Shown: positions 12,958 to 21,130 of the stretch, piece by piece
How the letters are laid out: each line of letters begins with the position of its first letter
Position numbering within the stretch: the first letter of the stretch is position 1
NCBI GenBank assembly: GCA_004794655.1
Contig: SMMW01000022.1
Coordinates: forward strand, 682,001-746,000
Origin: Marisa cornuarietis
Lineage: Eukaryota > Mollusca > Gastropoda > Architaenioglossa > Ampullariidae
Length of the DNA stretch: 64,000 bases
Reading direction: 5' to 3'
Made by a program: the position numbers and the translations under genes
The notes under the pieces: model-generated
Told to the model about the DNA's origin: nothing
The model's input: only the letters and a program-made list of their open reading frames with translations
Database searches by the model: none

Positions 12958-15900
12958 TTCTTATAATCTAATGGCCATTGCTGGAGTGTAAGTAGCTCAT
13001 CGTGACTATAGGCATGAGAAGGAGAGAGCGAGGAAGCCAGTCGCTTCGTTCGGTTGCCTTTCACCCCTCCTCCTCCGTCATTGCTGAGCGGGCAGACCAA
13101 GAGAGTCTTCCAACCATAGAGCCGAGCGGGCTTCATACTGACGACACCCGGCTGTTGGTCATTTCTTTACATGTTGTGAACAAAACTTGACTCCAGCCCC
13201 TAATCCTAACCTTAATTAACCTTAACCCAGAGACCAACGCTTATTTGTCCAATAACCCTTGATCTACACTTCCCGATCTAACAAGTCATAATAAATCTCT
13301 CTCCCCACCCACACCCACCCACCCACACAAATCCCTCAATCCCCCAAATCGAACGAAACAAAACTGTATTTAAAAGTCGCCACCCGGATATAGAGTCCAT
13401 CTACCCCGAGGGTCGAGAGTGACAGTGACTAGTGCCTTACCCGAGGGGTACTCACCTGAAGAATTGAGCTCCGAACCCACGTAAATCCGGGACAGACTTT
13501 GGTTTTTCAAGAAGCCCGTGACGTCACTATCCCGAACCTTCTTGAAGACGGCAGTTAAAACGGTGCTGGAGTTGACGTCACTCAAGAACGTCTGACGCAA
13601 CAGGAAATCAACTCGCATGTTTGACGACTCGTTTCTAGGCAACAAAATACAATGACGTCATTGTGAATGAACCTGTCAGCAGCACACTGAGGCCATCCTT
13701 AGAGGTGATACAAAAGAAATATATTGTGTAAGAGAATTTGTATTCTGTAATTACTTAGAATTTGTATTATGTAATTACTCACAATTTGTATTATGTAATT
13801 ACTCACAATTTGTATTATGTAATAACATAGAATATGTATTATATAATTACTCAGAATTTGTATTATATAATTAACTAGAATTTGTATTATGTAATAACAT
13901 AGAATTTGTATTATGTAATTACTCATAATTTGTGTTATGTAATTACTTAGAATTTGTATTATGTAATTAACTAGAATTTGTATTATGTAATTACTTAGAA
14001 TTTGTATTAGAATTTATATTATGTAATTACTTAGAATTTGTATTATGTAATTACTCAGAATTTGTATTATGTAATAACTTAGAATTTGTATTATGTAATT
14101 ACTCATTATTTGTATTGTGTAATTACTCATTATTTGTATTATGTAATTACTTAGAATTTGTATTATGTAATTAACTAGAATTTGTATTATGTAATTAATC
14201 AGACATAAAATTAGCAGTTTCGTACTCAAGGTGGGTCTGAACACCTGACAGTTTGATGTGTACCTGAATGACAAAAAGTCAACCTCGGTGGTTATCATGG
14301 GGACGCCTGGCAGACTTTCCAGCAATTTACTGACCTGCAAAGCATGAAGAATTGAAGTAGAATGTGTATTGTCATACGTGTTTACAAACAATAAAGTCAT
14401 AAATACTTCAGTAGGATTCGTGAGGTCAGAACAAAATTTATTAACTGCATGTCGTCCCTGAAAACTCAGAGAAGTTCCAGTAGAGCTTTAACTACAAACT
14501 ATTTTAACATTTAACTAAAAAATTCTTTAACATTTCACTAAAAAACTACTTTAACCTTTAACTTAAATACTAGTTTAACCCTTTAACTAAAATCTGCTTG
14601 AACATTTAACTAAAATACAACTTTAACCTTTAACTTAAAAAATCCTGTAACTAAAAACTACATTAACCTTTAACTTTTTAAATACAACTGGATTTTGAAA
14701 TAAGTAATGATGTAACGCTGGCCTTCAAACTTCAGTAAACTGTCACGCCATTCCTCAAAATCGAATATTACGTGACATCTACAAAATATTAGATACGGGA
14801 GAAAAAAAATGAATGAATGAATGAAAGGTTGTAAGAAAGAGAAACATTGTCAATGAAAACTGGAATTTAGACTTTAAGTTTAACCCAGTCTAGTAAGCAA
14901 TTGGAAACAGAATCTCTATCAATTGGAACCGGGTAGGAAGAAAAGGGTTAACTGTACCGAGGATGCAAAAGCATTCTTACCCCTTGTATTCCATTACGTA
15001 AAGATGGAAACAAAACGTAGGAGAAAAAAAAATAACCAGACCTGCTCTATCCAGAAATCCTGCTCCATTTTCCTCTGTGCGGAGGAGGACTCCATCATGT
15101 ATCGCCGAAAGGGTTTGTTCAGCGACAAGGCGAGAAAGGACACGAGAGACCGCGTCCGGCCTGAAACACAGTCACAAGGTTAATCAAGACCTGACTTACA
15201 CCTTGCCTCCTTTGACCCTTTCTCTCCCAAGACTTTCTGAAAGCGCACGTCACTAGCATCCAGATACAAGTGCGACTGAACTTAAGAATCCCTCCCCTAA
15301 ACGCAAACACACGAAAACTTCATTGCCATACAAATATCAGGGTTTGGAAAGAAAGAAAGAAAAAGCTTGTATGATTAAAGGTTTATTACAGATTGTCTGA
15401 ATGTCATTTCTTGTCAATGTCCCTGCCTCTGCCTACGTATAACCTTTACATTTTATCAACGGTCAGCTGCCTCTCTCCCTCTTTCCCATATTGCAAGTCC
15501 CTTGATTTTGATTATTGGCCCCTGACTCTTCTTGCTCTTCTGCTGGAGAAAACAAGAAAGCGTTGCGCGTCTTCGGACAGCGCTCACCTGCCAAGTCGTC
15601 CTGGTTACAGAGATCTCCGGAACAGCAGAAGACACACTTCATGTAGCCCCGGGCTTGTGACTCAGACGTGCTGCACGAGCGGCTGTTGTTACGCTCTGCC
15701 ATCAAGCAGTCCCGCATGTTGCTGCAACCCTTCTGTATGTGGAAAGATCTGTTGCTGTAGGTAACGCTGCTAAAACACCAGGGCTGAAAAATCACACAGC
15801 AAAACATCAAACTGACTTGGAAGGTTATTTCGGGCAACAGAAGTGAAAAAAAAAAGATAAAAGGTAAAGAGCATCCCGTCGACTATTGGCTATGAAGGTA

Positions 15901-17882
15901 AGTGGTTCGCCAAGAGGGACAACCGTTTCCTTCTGTCGTCTTTACCTTCCCTAAGAAATCAGGTAGTCAGTCCTGTAGGTCAGGTGCTGTCAAGGAGACA
16001 TAGGGAAGAGTTTTCCAGCCAAAGTCTAGATCAGGCCTCGAACCAGCGACCTTTAGCTCCGTAGATGAGTGCACTGACCATCACTGTACTGAGACTCCTC
16101 AGTACAAATTAAGGGCATAGTAATTAAAAAACGTGTCATAGTTCATCGTGTTTACCTAGTTATTAACCTCCCCCCAAAAAAATGAAGTTATACTAATTAG
16201 CAAACAGTGTCCTAGTTTATCGTCTTCATCTAGTTACGAACCTCCCTTGTAGAAATGAAGTTCATAATAATTAGCAAAGAGTGTCATAGTTTCTCGTGTT
16301 CTGCTGGGTATTAACCTTGTCACTGGAAATGAAGTTCATAGTAATTAGCAAAAAGTGTCATAATTTATCATTTTCATCTGGTTATTTCCTTATTTTCCAG
16401 TTGATCTATCATGTGCCTTTAAAATGCACATATCTTCAGAGTAGAGTTAGGTGTAAAGCATGCACATTATTTTATTGCTGATGGTCCTTTAATTCATACC
16501 TGTGGACACGAGCTTATCTATGCTCACGCACATGTGGTGTTGGTGGTACCTCCCAAGTGATATAATAATCTCATGCAATCTCTCTAAACACGCCATTCCT
16601 GCGAAAATCCGTTAACCCCGTGAATGCGTTTGGATGTCGTCAAACGCATCGGAAACGTACACGTTTTTTCCATTTGTTTTCAAGAAAATAATTTTTTTAG
16701 AGTGCTAGTTTTTTTCTTTCTCACATAGATACAATTTTTGAAAAAATAGTCGAACAATAAAGAAATGATCGTTGCTTTTCACAGTTAATTACTATGCTTA
16801 CCTCACGAGCTTGGCACGAGGTCAGCGTGAGGTCACAAGAGGAATGCGTTGAGGCAGCGGAGCATGTAGAACAACTGCCTCTAGATTCTGACACTGACGA
16901 TTCAGAGCCTGAAAAAGTAAAGGAAGGGAAAAAAAAATCTGTGGTGCCTATAAACAAGTTTATCAAACTATCAAAACTGACAACAACTTATGTAAGGCCA
17001 GGTCAAAGCAAATACTTTATGTAGTTATTTTTCGGTTATTCCACTTACCGACGCATTTTGGGAAATCGGAGTCGGTCATATCCTTGAAGTCCTTTTTTCT
17101 GTCGGCACATTGCAGGTTGACAAGACTAACGTTGGAAACATTTTTCGGAATATTCATGATCCACTTTTTTAATGCCTTGATATTGCAGTTGCAGGCAATG
17201 TCATTACCGCCCAGGTCTCTGAAGAAACACATTTATTTCAACTTTTCACTCAAACACTAACACATAAACCATGCACTACAGCTACAAATTGGGAATTAAT
17301 TTGTGTTTTATGCCAGCGACTAAGGCCATATTACGGCGATCACACACCATGAAGAAAAAAAACTTTCTGGACAAATAATGAACATTTAAGCAACGATGTC
17401 ATCTGATGCCGAAAGCTTGTGAATGAAGATAATATACCGGAATTACACACAAATTACACACTCCGCCACATCCAACACCACAAAGAAATGGTTGAAAGAT
17501 GATGTGGATACTTACACAGTTACTGGGTCTTGTGACGCTGGTAAAGTCAGGAAAGCCTTCTTTTCAATGATGCGGATCTGGTTGTTAGAAACATTTCTGC
17601 GGCAGAGAATCCAGACTTTAGTTTCCCTGACACATCGCATGCACGACTGCGCGCACACGTGTGAGTGTTTATGTTTGAGTGTACGTATGTATTTATTATT
17701 TAAGTGTTAGCATGCACATACAACTCGATTACATGTGTTTATGAATGCTCATCTGATCTATGCAGGTGTAATTTTGTCGGAACTGGACGCAGATTCATCG
17801 ACTTACGGATGTTGATGTGGGTTTACGGACACCGTTAGTCACTCGCATGCACCCAGATCTCTCTTTACTCCTCCTACCCTCA

Positions 17883-17974
<92 letters not shown>

Positions 17975-18289
17975 AACAAATAATTCGCGCATAGTTCTAT
18001 TCCCGTCACTCACCCAGTCTATTCGTGCGTCAGTTTAATAACCCAAATAGTGTCGGATATTTGTGAACCTCGTCTCTTAGGGTCATATCTATGCTCGTAA
18101 TTTAAAGACCTCCCCGAGCGTAAACAAGCCCATGTGTACGAGGTCAATGAATGTCACACACGCACTTACATCAGCTTAATAGACGGTAAGTGCTGGAACC
18201 ACGCACTCAGAATATGAACAAGCTGATTGCCTGAGAGGTCTCTGAAACGAGTGAAAAGTGTTAGTGAAGAGGATAAAAAGTTCAAATTC

Positions 18290-18325
<36 letters not shown>

Positions 18326-20923
18326 CACACAGATATTCACCCTGATATATATTTCTGTGCAACTTTTTTTTTACAATACAAGGACATCCTTTTATCGTTT
18401 TGAATATGTTATTGAGGGTTAAAGTGTGTTCTAGCATGTACCAGTAGGGGGCACATATGGTACAGATTTGAAAACATTGACATCAATGCAAATACATACA
18501 AATGTGGACTACTATGTGTCCTTATTACCTCATATTTCTACGCACTCAGACATGTAAAATAAGTTCGTTTTAGTAACAGAAAAGTGTGCATGAAAGAACA
18601 CTTTTGGTTTAGAGTGTATCCAGCGTTATTTTCTCTCTCTCGCTCTCTTCCTTCCCTCGCCTTCCTCCCACCCGTTTATCAGTATCGGAATTACTTCTAT
18701 TTGTCTTCGAAGTTGTTTTATTGCCTTAAAATACTTAATGTATGTGTGTACGTATGTCTGTATGACCCTAAGCTTGGCGGCTCTTTCTAACAGTTGTGTT
18801 TGACATCGTATGTAAACTACAGTTTTAGAAAATATTGTGAATTGAATAAATCCACAGTTAGCTAGTGCAATTAATGATATATATATATATATACATATGA
18901 GAGAGAGAGAGAGAGAGAGACAAAAATCGAAGACCGTTGCACATGTGACAAGTGTCGCGCAGCAAGTACTTACATTTCCTGCAGGTCGTATAAATTTTCA
19001 AAAGCGCCTCTATCGATACTTGAAATTTTGTTTCCATGTAGACGTCTGGCATTAAGGAAACGAAAGTCAGAATCCATTATAATTATTTCTGACACATTCT
19101 AAATAACTAATAAATTTTTATATTAACGTATTTGTCTTTATAGATTAGACATTTTCAAACATATTATAAATAAATAATGCATGTATATCAAAATAAATAA
19201 TGTGTTAATACATAGATTTATTGGGTTTCATCGGGCGTTCTACTGTGTCTGCACTCAGTGCGCAGCTAGTACTGTAGTGAAGAAGCGAAGCTAAGGCTAC
19301 CTCGGAGGTAATTGTCTTCAAGGGAACAAACAGGCACATATGTCTAAAGGTGAGCTGGTATTCTAACGACGTGTCATTCTGAGTTAAGGACCAGCCTGAA
19401 TGGTTTGCGTTTTTTTTTTTGCAGGTATCGGTGGATATAGGTGATATAAAACTAACCTGTAAATTGCAGACTCCAAAATCCATCCAGTAATTAATTATCC
19501 GCTACGATTCGAACTTACGATCAACACTACGTCACACTAGTGCACTATTGACAACATTGGCAGCAGTCAACACCAAACAGAGAGAGACAATGAGCGACAG
19601 CTCGTATTATTCGGACGGTAAAGTCTGCATTTCTCGTGCTTAAGTAGCAGTTTTTCAAAACCACGAGAAATTCAGACTTTGAGCGTCTAAATAACCCGAA
19701 ATGTCGCTCATTCTCTCTCTCTGCCAGTGATCGTAGGCGCGAATCGTCGCGGATAATTAATTAATGGATGGATTTTGGAGGCTGCAATTTAGTCAGGTTA
19801 GTTTTATATCGTCTATATCTACCGATATATGAAAACAACGAAAACCATTCAGGTTGGTCTTTAAGAATAACTTACAATATCTGGAGACGTTCAAGGCCGA
19901 AGAAATCGCCCTTTTTGATCGTGGTGATAGAGTTATAGCTGAGGTCCCTGGAATAAACCATAAATATAAGTTAAGTGGTCTTGCTAAGTGGAAGGAATTA
20001 GTTAATGTATTGTTTGTAAACGTCTGTTTGAAGCCGATGGTTCGATGGTTGACAAGTAGCAGAAAAATAAGCTGGTCTGTTAAGTGGGTTTCGCTGACAG
20101 ATGGGAGTTAACAAGCGGAGTATTTTGCATCTCACCCCTGCTTGGACCACACAGCTCAGGACTCAAGTAGTGAAGTGTCTGTAATGTCGACTTGTTTATA
20201 GCAGGATACATTTCAATTTACTGACAACATTCAGCTTTCAAAATATCAAGTGCCACTTGTTCGTCAGGGTAGCTCTATCAGTATGTGTTTCAATACGTGA
20301 TGTACGAACAACCGAGGACAATACGTCTGAACAGCTGAAGACAGTTCGTGATGTGCTGGCAACGATAGACCATCACGATGTACTAACACTAATAGACCAG
20401 ACGTGATGTACTAACAGCGACGACAGCTGAACACAAAAAGTGGCATACTAAAAACAATTAGCTAACCTGAACACTAAGGAGTTCCGCTGCATGGGAAAGC
20501 ACAGACACGGAGTTTAAACCTAATCCTAAGTTGAAAGTAAGTCTAATATCAAAAATGAATGGACTCGTGAAAACACTCTGCAATTTAGAAGACTCACTCA
20601 CTCACTCTTTCGTTCGTCCATTTTCTCGTTTCTTCCGTCTCTCAGTTCAAACAAGGAGTAAGAAATGCACACATTACTTACAGATGCGTGACACTGGCTG
20701 GAAGACCAGTCGGTATCCTAGTCAGATTGTTCCTCACACACTCTAAACGCACTTGTCCGTGCAGAAGACAGTCACACACCATGTCAGTTACACAAATAGT
20801 GTCACATTCAGCGAATCCCAAGAGCTGGAGACAGCAGCACACTATGGCCAAGAACATTTTGCAACTCCAGAACATTCTACTGTCACTCCTTGCAGATCGG
20901 AATCTTGCCAACTCCGTCGCCAT
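1..20923 (-). CDS. Adhesion GPCR with LRR, Ly6/uPAR, SEA-like, HRM and GAIN/GPS domains (24 exons, 3' end outside window)
   Basis: Cell-surface receptor of the adhesion (class B2) GPCR family, ligand unknown. I joined 24 exons by hand; every junction has a GT donor, an AG acceptor and matching phase, giving about 1,090 residues in the window. Domain order by residue: signal peptide (about 15-40), LRR N-cap (40-80), four LRRs (80-180), LRR C-cap (180-236), Ly6/uPAR three-finger domain (245-335), SEA-like (338-440), HRM (460-530), GAIN (540-823) ending in a GPS, then TM1-TM7 (about 835-1085). The GPS reads [13 protein letters not shown], so autoproteolysis would fall between Met816 and Thr817. 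TM7 ends in the last partial exon ([16 protein letters not shown]); the cytoplasmic tail is beyond base 1. Many NxS/T sites in the ectodomain fit an extracellular position. Family membership is very secure; the exact start (Met1, Met17 or Met23) is open. Confidence 0.93.
411..780 (-). mobile_element. Probable LINE/SINE 3' end with (ATT)n tail
   Basis: The reverse strand ends GGCGCTATATAAATCTTC followed by (ATT)n at 411-429, a common 3' terminus of CR1/L2-mobilised repeats. No coding motif could be read in the rest. Confidence 0.45.
1016..1295 (-). CDS. Adhesion GPCR exon 23: TM5, TM6 and most of TM7
   Basis: A 280-bp exon: [20 protein letters not shown] (loop-2 cysteine and TM5), [20 protein letters not shown] (TM6) and [13 protein letters not shown] (TM7). 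The LLGLTW and FNSLQG motifs are diagnostic of adhesion GPCRs. The acceptor is TGTAG directly against a (TG)n tract instead of a normal polypyrimidine run. Confidence 0.93.
1299..1384. repeat. (CA)n microsatellite against a splice acceptor
   Basis: About 40 CA units with one interruption; begins 2 bp beyond the receptor exon 23 acceptor, so the pre-mRNA carries (UG)n where a polypyrimidine tract is expected. Confidence 0.97.
1881..1956 (-). CDS. Adhesion GPCR exon 22: TM4
   Basis: A 76-bp exon: [20 protein letters not shown] then LESG. It completes the conserved GWGIP...V motif of TM4 and carries an NKT glycosylation site in extracellular loop 2. Leaves phase 2 at a GTAAGT donor and joins exon 23 to read SGICWL. 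Confidence 0.92.
2347..2491 (-). CDS. Adhesion GPCR exon 21: TM3, intracellular loop 2, start of TM4
   Basis: A 145-bp exon: [20 protein letters not shown] then [12 protein letters not shown]. The A..LH......CWM..E....Y..LV.VF pattern is the TM3 signature of adhesion GPCRs. It ends [11 protein letters not shown] at the start of TM4, phase 1. Confidence 0.95.
2585..3090. repeat. Purine-rich tract in a receptor intron
   Basis: About 500 bp of almost pure A/G on the plus strand (GAAAGAAA-like, aperiodic), so the receptor transcript has a C/U-rich tract just downstream of exon 20. Long shadow frames in it are compositional. Confidence 0.9.
3112..3235 (-). CDS. Adhesion GPCR exon 20: intracellular loop 1 and TM2
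   Basis: A 124-bp exon: [20 protein letters not shown] then LSNLVFVAG...EVACK. The R..R....I..NLC.ALL..NLVFV.G core is standard TM2, and ACK holds the conserved cysteine at the top of TM3. Leaves phase 0. Confidence 0.95.
3869..4062. mobile_element. 194-bp MITE with CACGGAC terminal inverted repeats (empty of SINE)
   Basis: Starts CACGGACTTGTATTACTGGA and ends in the inverted counterpart TCCACCTATACACGTCCGTG. The 7-bp direct repeat CTGCTAG flanks it (3862-3868 and 4063-4069). Located in intron 19 of the receptor gene. A second copy, in inverse orientation and carrying a SINE, is at 59716-60158. Superfamily not assigned. Confidence 0.8.
4215..4390. repeat. Degenerate 18-bp tandem repeat
   Basis: Units of the form CACACAGCTGTATGTCAA with much substitution; the CAGCTG core recurs about every 18-20 bases. 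In receptor intron 19. Confidence 0.6.
6652..6779 (-). CDS. Adhesion GPCR exon 19: tethered-agonist linker and TM1
   Basis: A 128-bp exon: [20 protein letters not shown] then the TM1 helix [20 protein letters not shown]. The L..I.Y.G...S...L..T..TYL.F pattern is characteristic of TM1 of class B2 GPCRs. Leaves phase 2. Confidence 0.95.
7100..7345 (-). mobile_element. tRNA-derived SINE, second family, in a receptor intron
   Basis: The minus strand reads GGGTAGCCTAGCAATTCGAG as head, CTGGTTCAATACCC as B box, then CGACCCAGCTGCGAAATGGG and GAGAAAAGTGAGGGC. It matches the 44.3-kb element along its length. Sits 50 bp from the GPS exon, in the intron between GPS and TM1. Confidence 0.7.
7400..7549 (-). 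CDS. Adhesion GPCR exon 18: GPS autoproteolysis motif
   Basis: A 150-bp exon, 50 codons, phase 0: [20 protein letters not shown] then [13 protein letters not shown]. It has all four GPS cysteines and both tryptophans. The cleavage triad is His-Met/Thr rather than the common His-Leu/Thr or Ser. Residues after the cleavage point (TNFALLM) form the tethered agonist. Confidence 0.95.
7740..7945. repeat. Degenerate tandem repeat in a receptor intron
   Basis: Imperfect units of GACAGATAAACCAGTCAGGC and AGTCGGTAGACAGAGACAG. In the intron between exons 17 and 18. Confidence 0.7.
8103..8252 (-). CDS. Adhesion GPCR exon 17: GAIN subdomain B
   Basis: A 150-bp exon, 50 codons, phase 0 at both ends: [20 protein letters not shown] then [12 protein letters not shown]. 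The L..P..LTF.H pattern immediately precedes the GPS in adhesion GPCRs. Strong GTAAGT donor. Confidence 0.92.
8546..8680 (-). CDS. Adhesion GPCR exon 16: GAIN subdomain B
   Basis: A 135-bp exon, exactly 45 codons, phase 0 at both ends: [33 protein letters not shown] and [10 protein letters not shown]. The LPPSLL..........V.F.....LF pattern is the usual GAIN B opening. Confidence 0.87.
9208..9379 (-). CDS. Adhesion GPCR exon 15: GAIN domain
   Basis: A 172-bp exon: [35 protein letters not shown] and [16 protein letters not shown]. Transition from GAIN A helices to GAIN B strands. The donor GTCCGC is weak, but the phase 0 exit fits the next exon. Confidence 0.82.
9734..9965 (-). CDS. Adhesion GPCR exon 14: GAIN subdomain A
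   Basis: A 232-bp exon, all-helical: [37 protein letters not shown] and [20 protein letters not shown]. This amphipathic helix pattern is typical of GAIN subdomain A. Enters phase 1, leaves phase 2. Confidence 0.88.
9966..11370. other. Receptor intron between HRM and GAIN exons
   Basis: Contains the 10.08-kb hairpin; otherwise I see nothing in it. Confidence 0.6.
10080..10158. repeat. Hairpin with 16-bp stem in a receptor intron
   Basis: GGCTATGCCACACGGG (10080) and CCCGTGTGGCATATCC (10143) form an inverted repeat around a 47-base loop. It may be one end of an unrecognised inverted-repeat element; no target duplication was found. Confidence 0.5.
11371..11480 (-). CDS. Adhesion GPCR exon 13: hormone-receptor motif, end
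   Basis: A 110-bp exon: [20 protein letters not shown] then [17 protein letters not shown]. It supplies the last two HRM cysteines and the RWDEL signature, then enters the GAIN A subdomain. The acceptor CCAAAG is the one that keeps frame; the stronger-looking CCAG 28 bp downstream would create a stop with exon 12. Confidence 0.82.
12495..12633 (-). CDS. Adhesion GPCR exon 12: hormone-receptor motif, first part
   Basis: A 139-bp exon: [20 protein letters not shown] then [16 protein letters not shown]. The C...WP.T..G......PC pattern is the HRM/HormR core, a domain common just before GAIN in adhesion GPCRs. Enters phase 1, leaves phase 2 (donor GTAGGA). Confidence 0.85.
12877..12957. repeat. 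(CATA)n then (CA)n microsatellite
   Basis: About 16 ACAT units followed by CA units, in a receptor intron. Confidence 0.97.
13456..13634 (-). CDS. Adhesion GPCR exon 11: end of SEA-like domain and linker
   Basis: A 179-bp exon: [32 protein letters not shown], then [18 protein letters not shown]. The strand MRVDFLL is where SEA domains have their central strand, but the GSVVV-type self-cleavage site is absent. Rich in N-glycosylation sites. Donor GTGAGT, phase 1. Confidence 0.85.
13735..14205. repeat. AT-rich 24-25-bp minisatellite in a receptor intron
   Basis: About 19 copies of TTGTATTATGTAATTACTCA plus GAAT, with variants (ACTTAG, AACTAG, AACATAG). It fills most of the intron between the two exons that complete the SEA-like domain and stops 60 bp from exon 10. 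Confidence 0.9.
14264..14334 (-). CDS. Adhesion GPCR exon 10: middle of SEA-like domain
   Basis: A 71-bp exon: [20 protein letters not shown] then LSFR. Acceptor TTTGCAG, donor GTACAC. Enters phase 0, leaves phase 2. Helix then strand, as expected between the halves of a SEA domain. Confidence 0.82.
14490..14690. repeat. Degenerate 27-30-bp tandem repeat in a receptor intron
   Basis: Repeats of a TTTAACCTTTAACTTAAA-type unit, about seven imperfect copies. In the intron between exons 9 and 10. Confidence 0.7.
15042..15160 (-). CDS. Adhesion GPCR exon 9: start of SEA-like domain
   Basis: A 119-bp exon: [20 protein letters not shown], then a charged helix ending MEQDFWIEQ. Its hydrophobic strand followed by a helix resembles the start of SEA domains. 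The donor GTCTGG is weak, but the phase (0) matches the next exon exactly. Confidence 0.82.
15588..15783 (-). CDS. Adhesion GPCR exon 8: C-terminal half of Ly6/uPAR domain
   Basis: A 196-bp exon starting [13 protein letters not shown], with [12 protein letters not shown] and [13 protein letters not shown]. The terminal CCxxDxCN is the family hallmark of Ly6/uPAR and snake-neurotoxin-fold domains. With exon 7 it carries twelve cysteines, two more than the usual ten, so one additional disulfide is likely. Enters phase 0, leaves phase 1. Confidence 0.9.
15990..16105 (-). mobile_element. tRNA-derived SINE in a receptor intron
   Basis: The reverse strand has GTCAGTGCACTCATCTACGG and B box GCTGGTTCGAGGCCTG, then GCTGGAAAACTC as in the 26-kb copy. 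Lies between the two Ly6 exons. Confidence 0.6.
16802..16908 (-). CDS. Adhesion GPCR exon 7: N-terminal half of Ly6/uPAR domain
   Basis: A 107-bp exon with acceptor CTTTTTCAG and donor GTAAGC. A serine-rich linker ([11 protein letters not shown]) is followed by [19 protein letters not shown] and SCQARE. The CxxC start and spacing of the following cysteines match the first finger of a Ly6/uPAR (three-finger) fold. The fold is split between exons 7 and 8, joined in phase 0. Confidence 0.85.
17049..17218 (-). CDS. Adhesion GPCR exon 6: LRR C-terminal cap
   Basis: A 170-bp exon starting [19 protein letters not shown] and ending DSDFPKCVG. The CxC...W...C...DFxxC pattern is a typical LRRCT cap, with NVS N-glycosylation sites. 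Enters phase 2, leaves phase 1. Cytosolic LRR proteins lack such caps, so this supports an extracellular LRR. Confidence 0.92.
17516..17596 (-). CDS. Adhesion GPCR exon 5: last LRR (9 bp longer)
   Basis: An 81-bp exon: [20 protein letters not shown] then ASQDPVTV. It has the LRR consensus plus three extra residues, which keeps phase 2 at both ends. CGCAG acceptor, GTAAGT donor. Confidence 0.88.
17887..17970. repeat. (GT)n microsatellite
   Basis: Long GT run with a central GCGTGTACGTG interruption, in a receptor intron between LRR exons. Confidence 0.97.
18170..18241 (-). CDS. Adhesion GPCR exon 4: LRR
   Basis: A 72-bp exon encoding one [22 protein letters not shown] then PSIKLI. Phase 2 at both ends, TTTCAG acceptor and GTAAGT donor. 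Confidence 0.92.
18291..18324. repeat. (TGTC)n microsatellite
   Basis: Eight tetranucleotide units in the intron between exons 3 and 4. Confidence 0.95.
18974..19045 (-). CDS. Adhesion GPCR exon 3: LRR
   Basis: A 72-bp exon encoding one [21 protein letters not shown] then YDLQEI. Phase 2 at both ends, CAG acceptor and GTAAGT donor. Confidence 0.92.
19388..19860. mobile_element. Foldback MITE with TTAA target duplication, beside a receptor splice donor
   Basis: Begins GGACCAGCCTGAATGG and ends CCATTCAGGTTGGTCT; the inverted arms extend about 140 bp each (the arms share GATATAAAACTAACCTG-like and TAATTAATTATCCGC-like blocks). TTAA flanks both sides (19384-19387, 19861-19864). No coding frame. 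A shorter relative is at 43462-43643. TTAA targets are used by piggyBac and Kolobok-type elements, but the ends do not allow a firm assignment. Confidence 0.8.
19876..19947 (-). CDS. Adhesion GPCR exon 2: LRR
   Basis: A 72-bp exon, exactly one 24-residue leucine-rich repeat, phase 2 in and out: [19 protein letters not shown] followed by ERLQIL. Acceptor CAG, donor GTAAGT. One-repeat-per-exon 72-bp structure is typical of LRR adhesion GPCR and LGR genes. A MITE ends just beyond the donor. Confidence 0.92.
20682..20923 (-). CDS. Adhesion GPCR exon 1: start, signal peptide, LRR N-cap
   Basis: The first ATG is at 20923. In-frame Met17 and Met23 give a more typical signal peptide, [18 protein letters not shown], followed by a cysteine-rich LRR N-cap ([13 protein letters not shown]) and the [12 protein letters not shown] lead-in of the first LRR. 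The donor is GTAAGT at 20681-20676 on the minus strand, and the exon ends in phase 2. Confidence 0.88.
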
Positions 20924-21130
20924 TTTCAACACTGCTTCAGCGTGACAAGCGTGACTCTCTGTGGATCGAGGCTCACCCCACCACGTGGAAGTAGCAAAGG
21001 CAGTGCATGTGAAATTCTTAGGTCATGGCCGTAATAACAACCTCTGGTCGAGACAATAGCGCACATTAACGGTCGGAATTCCTTGCTCGCGAGCCTCTGC
21101 GATTACGTCACACATGCGTAAAGTGGCTGA

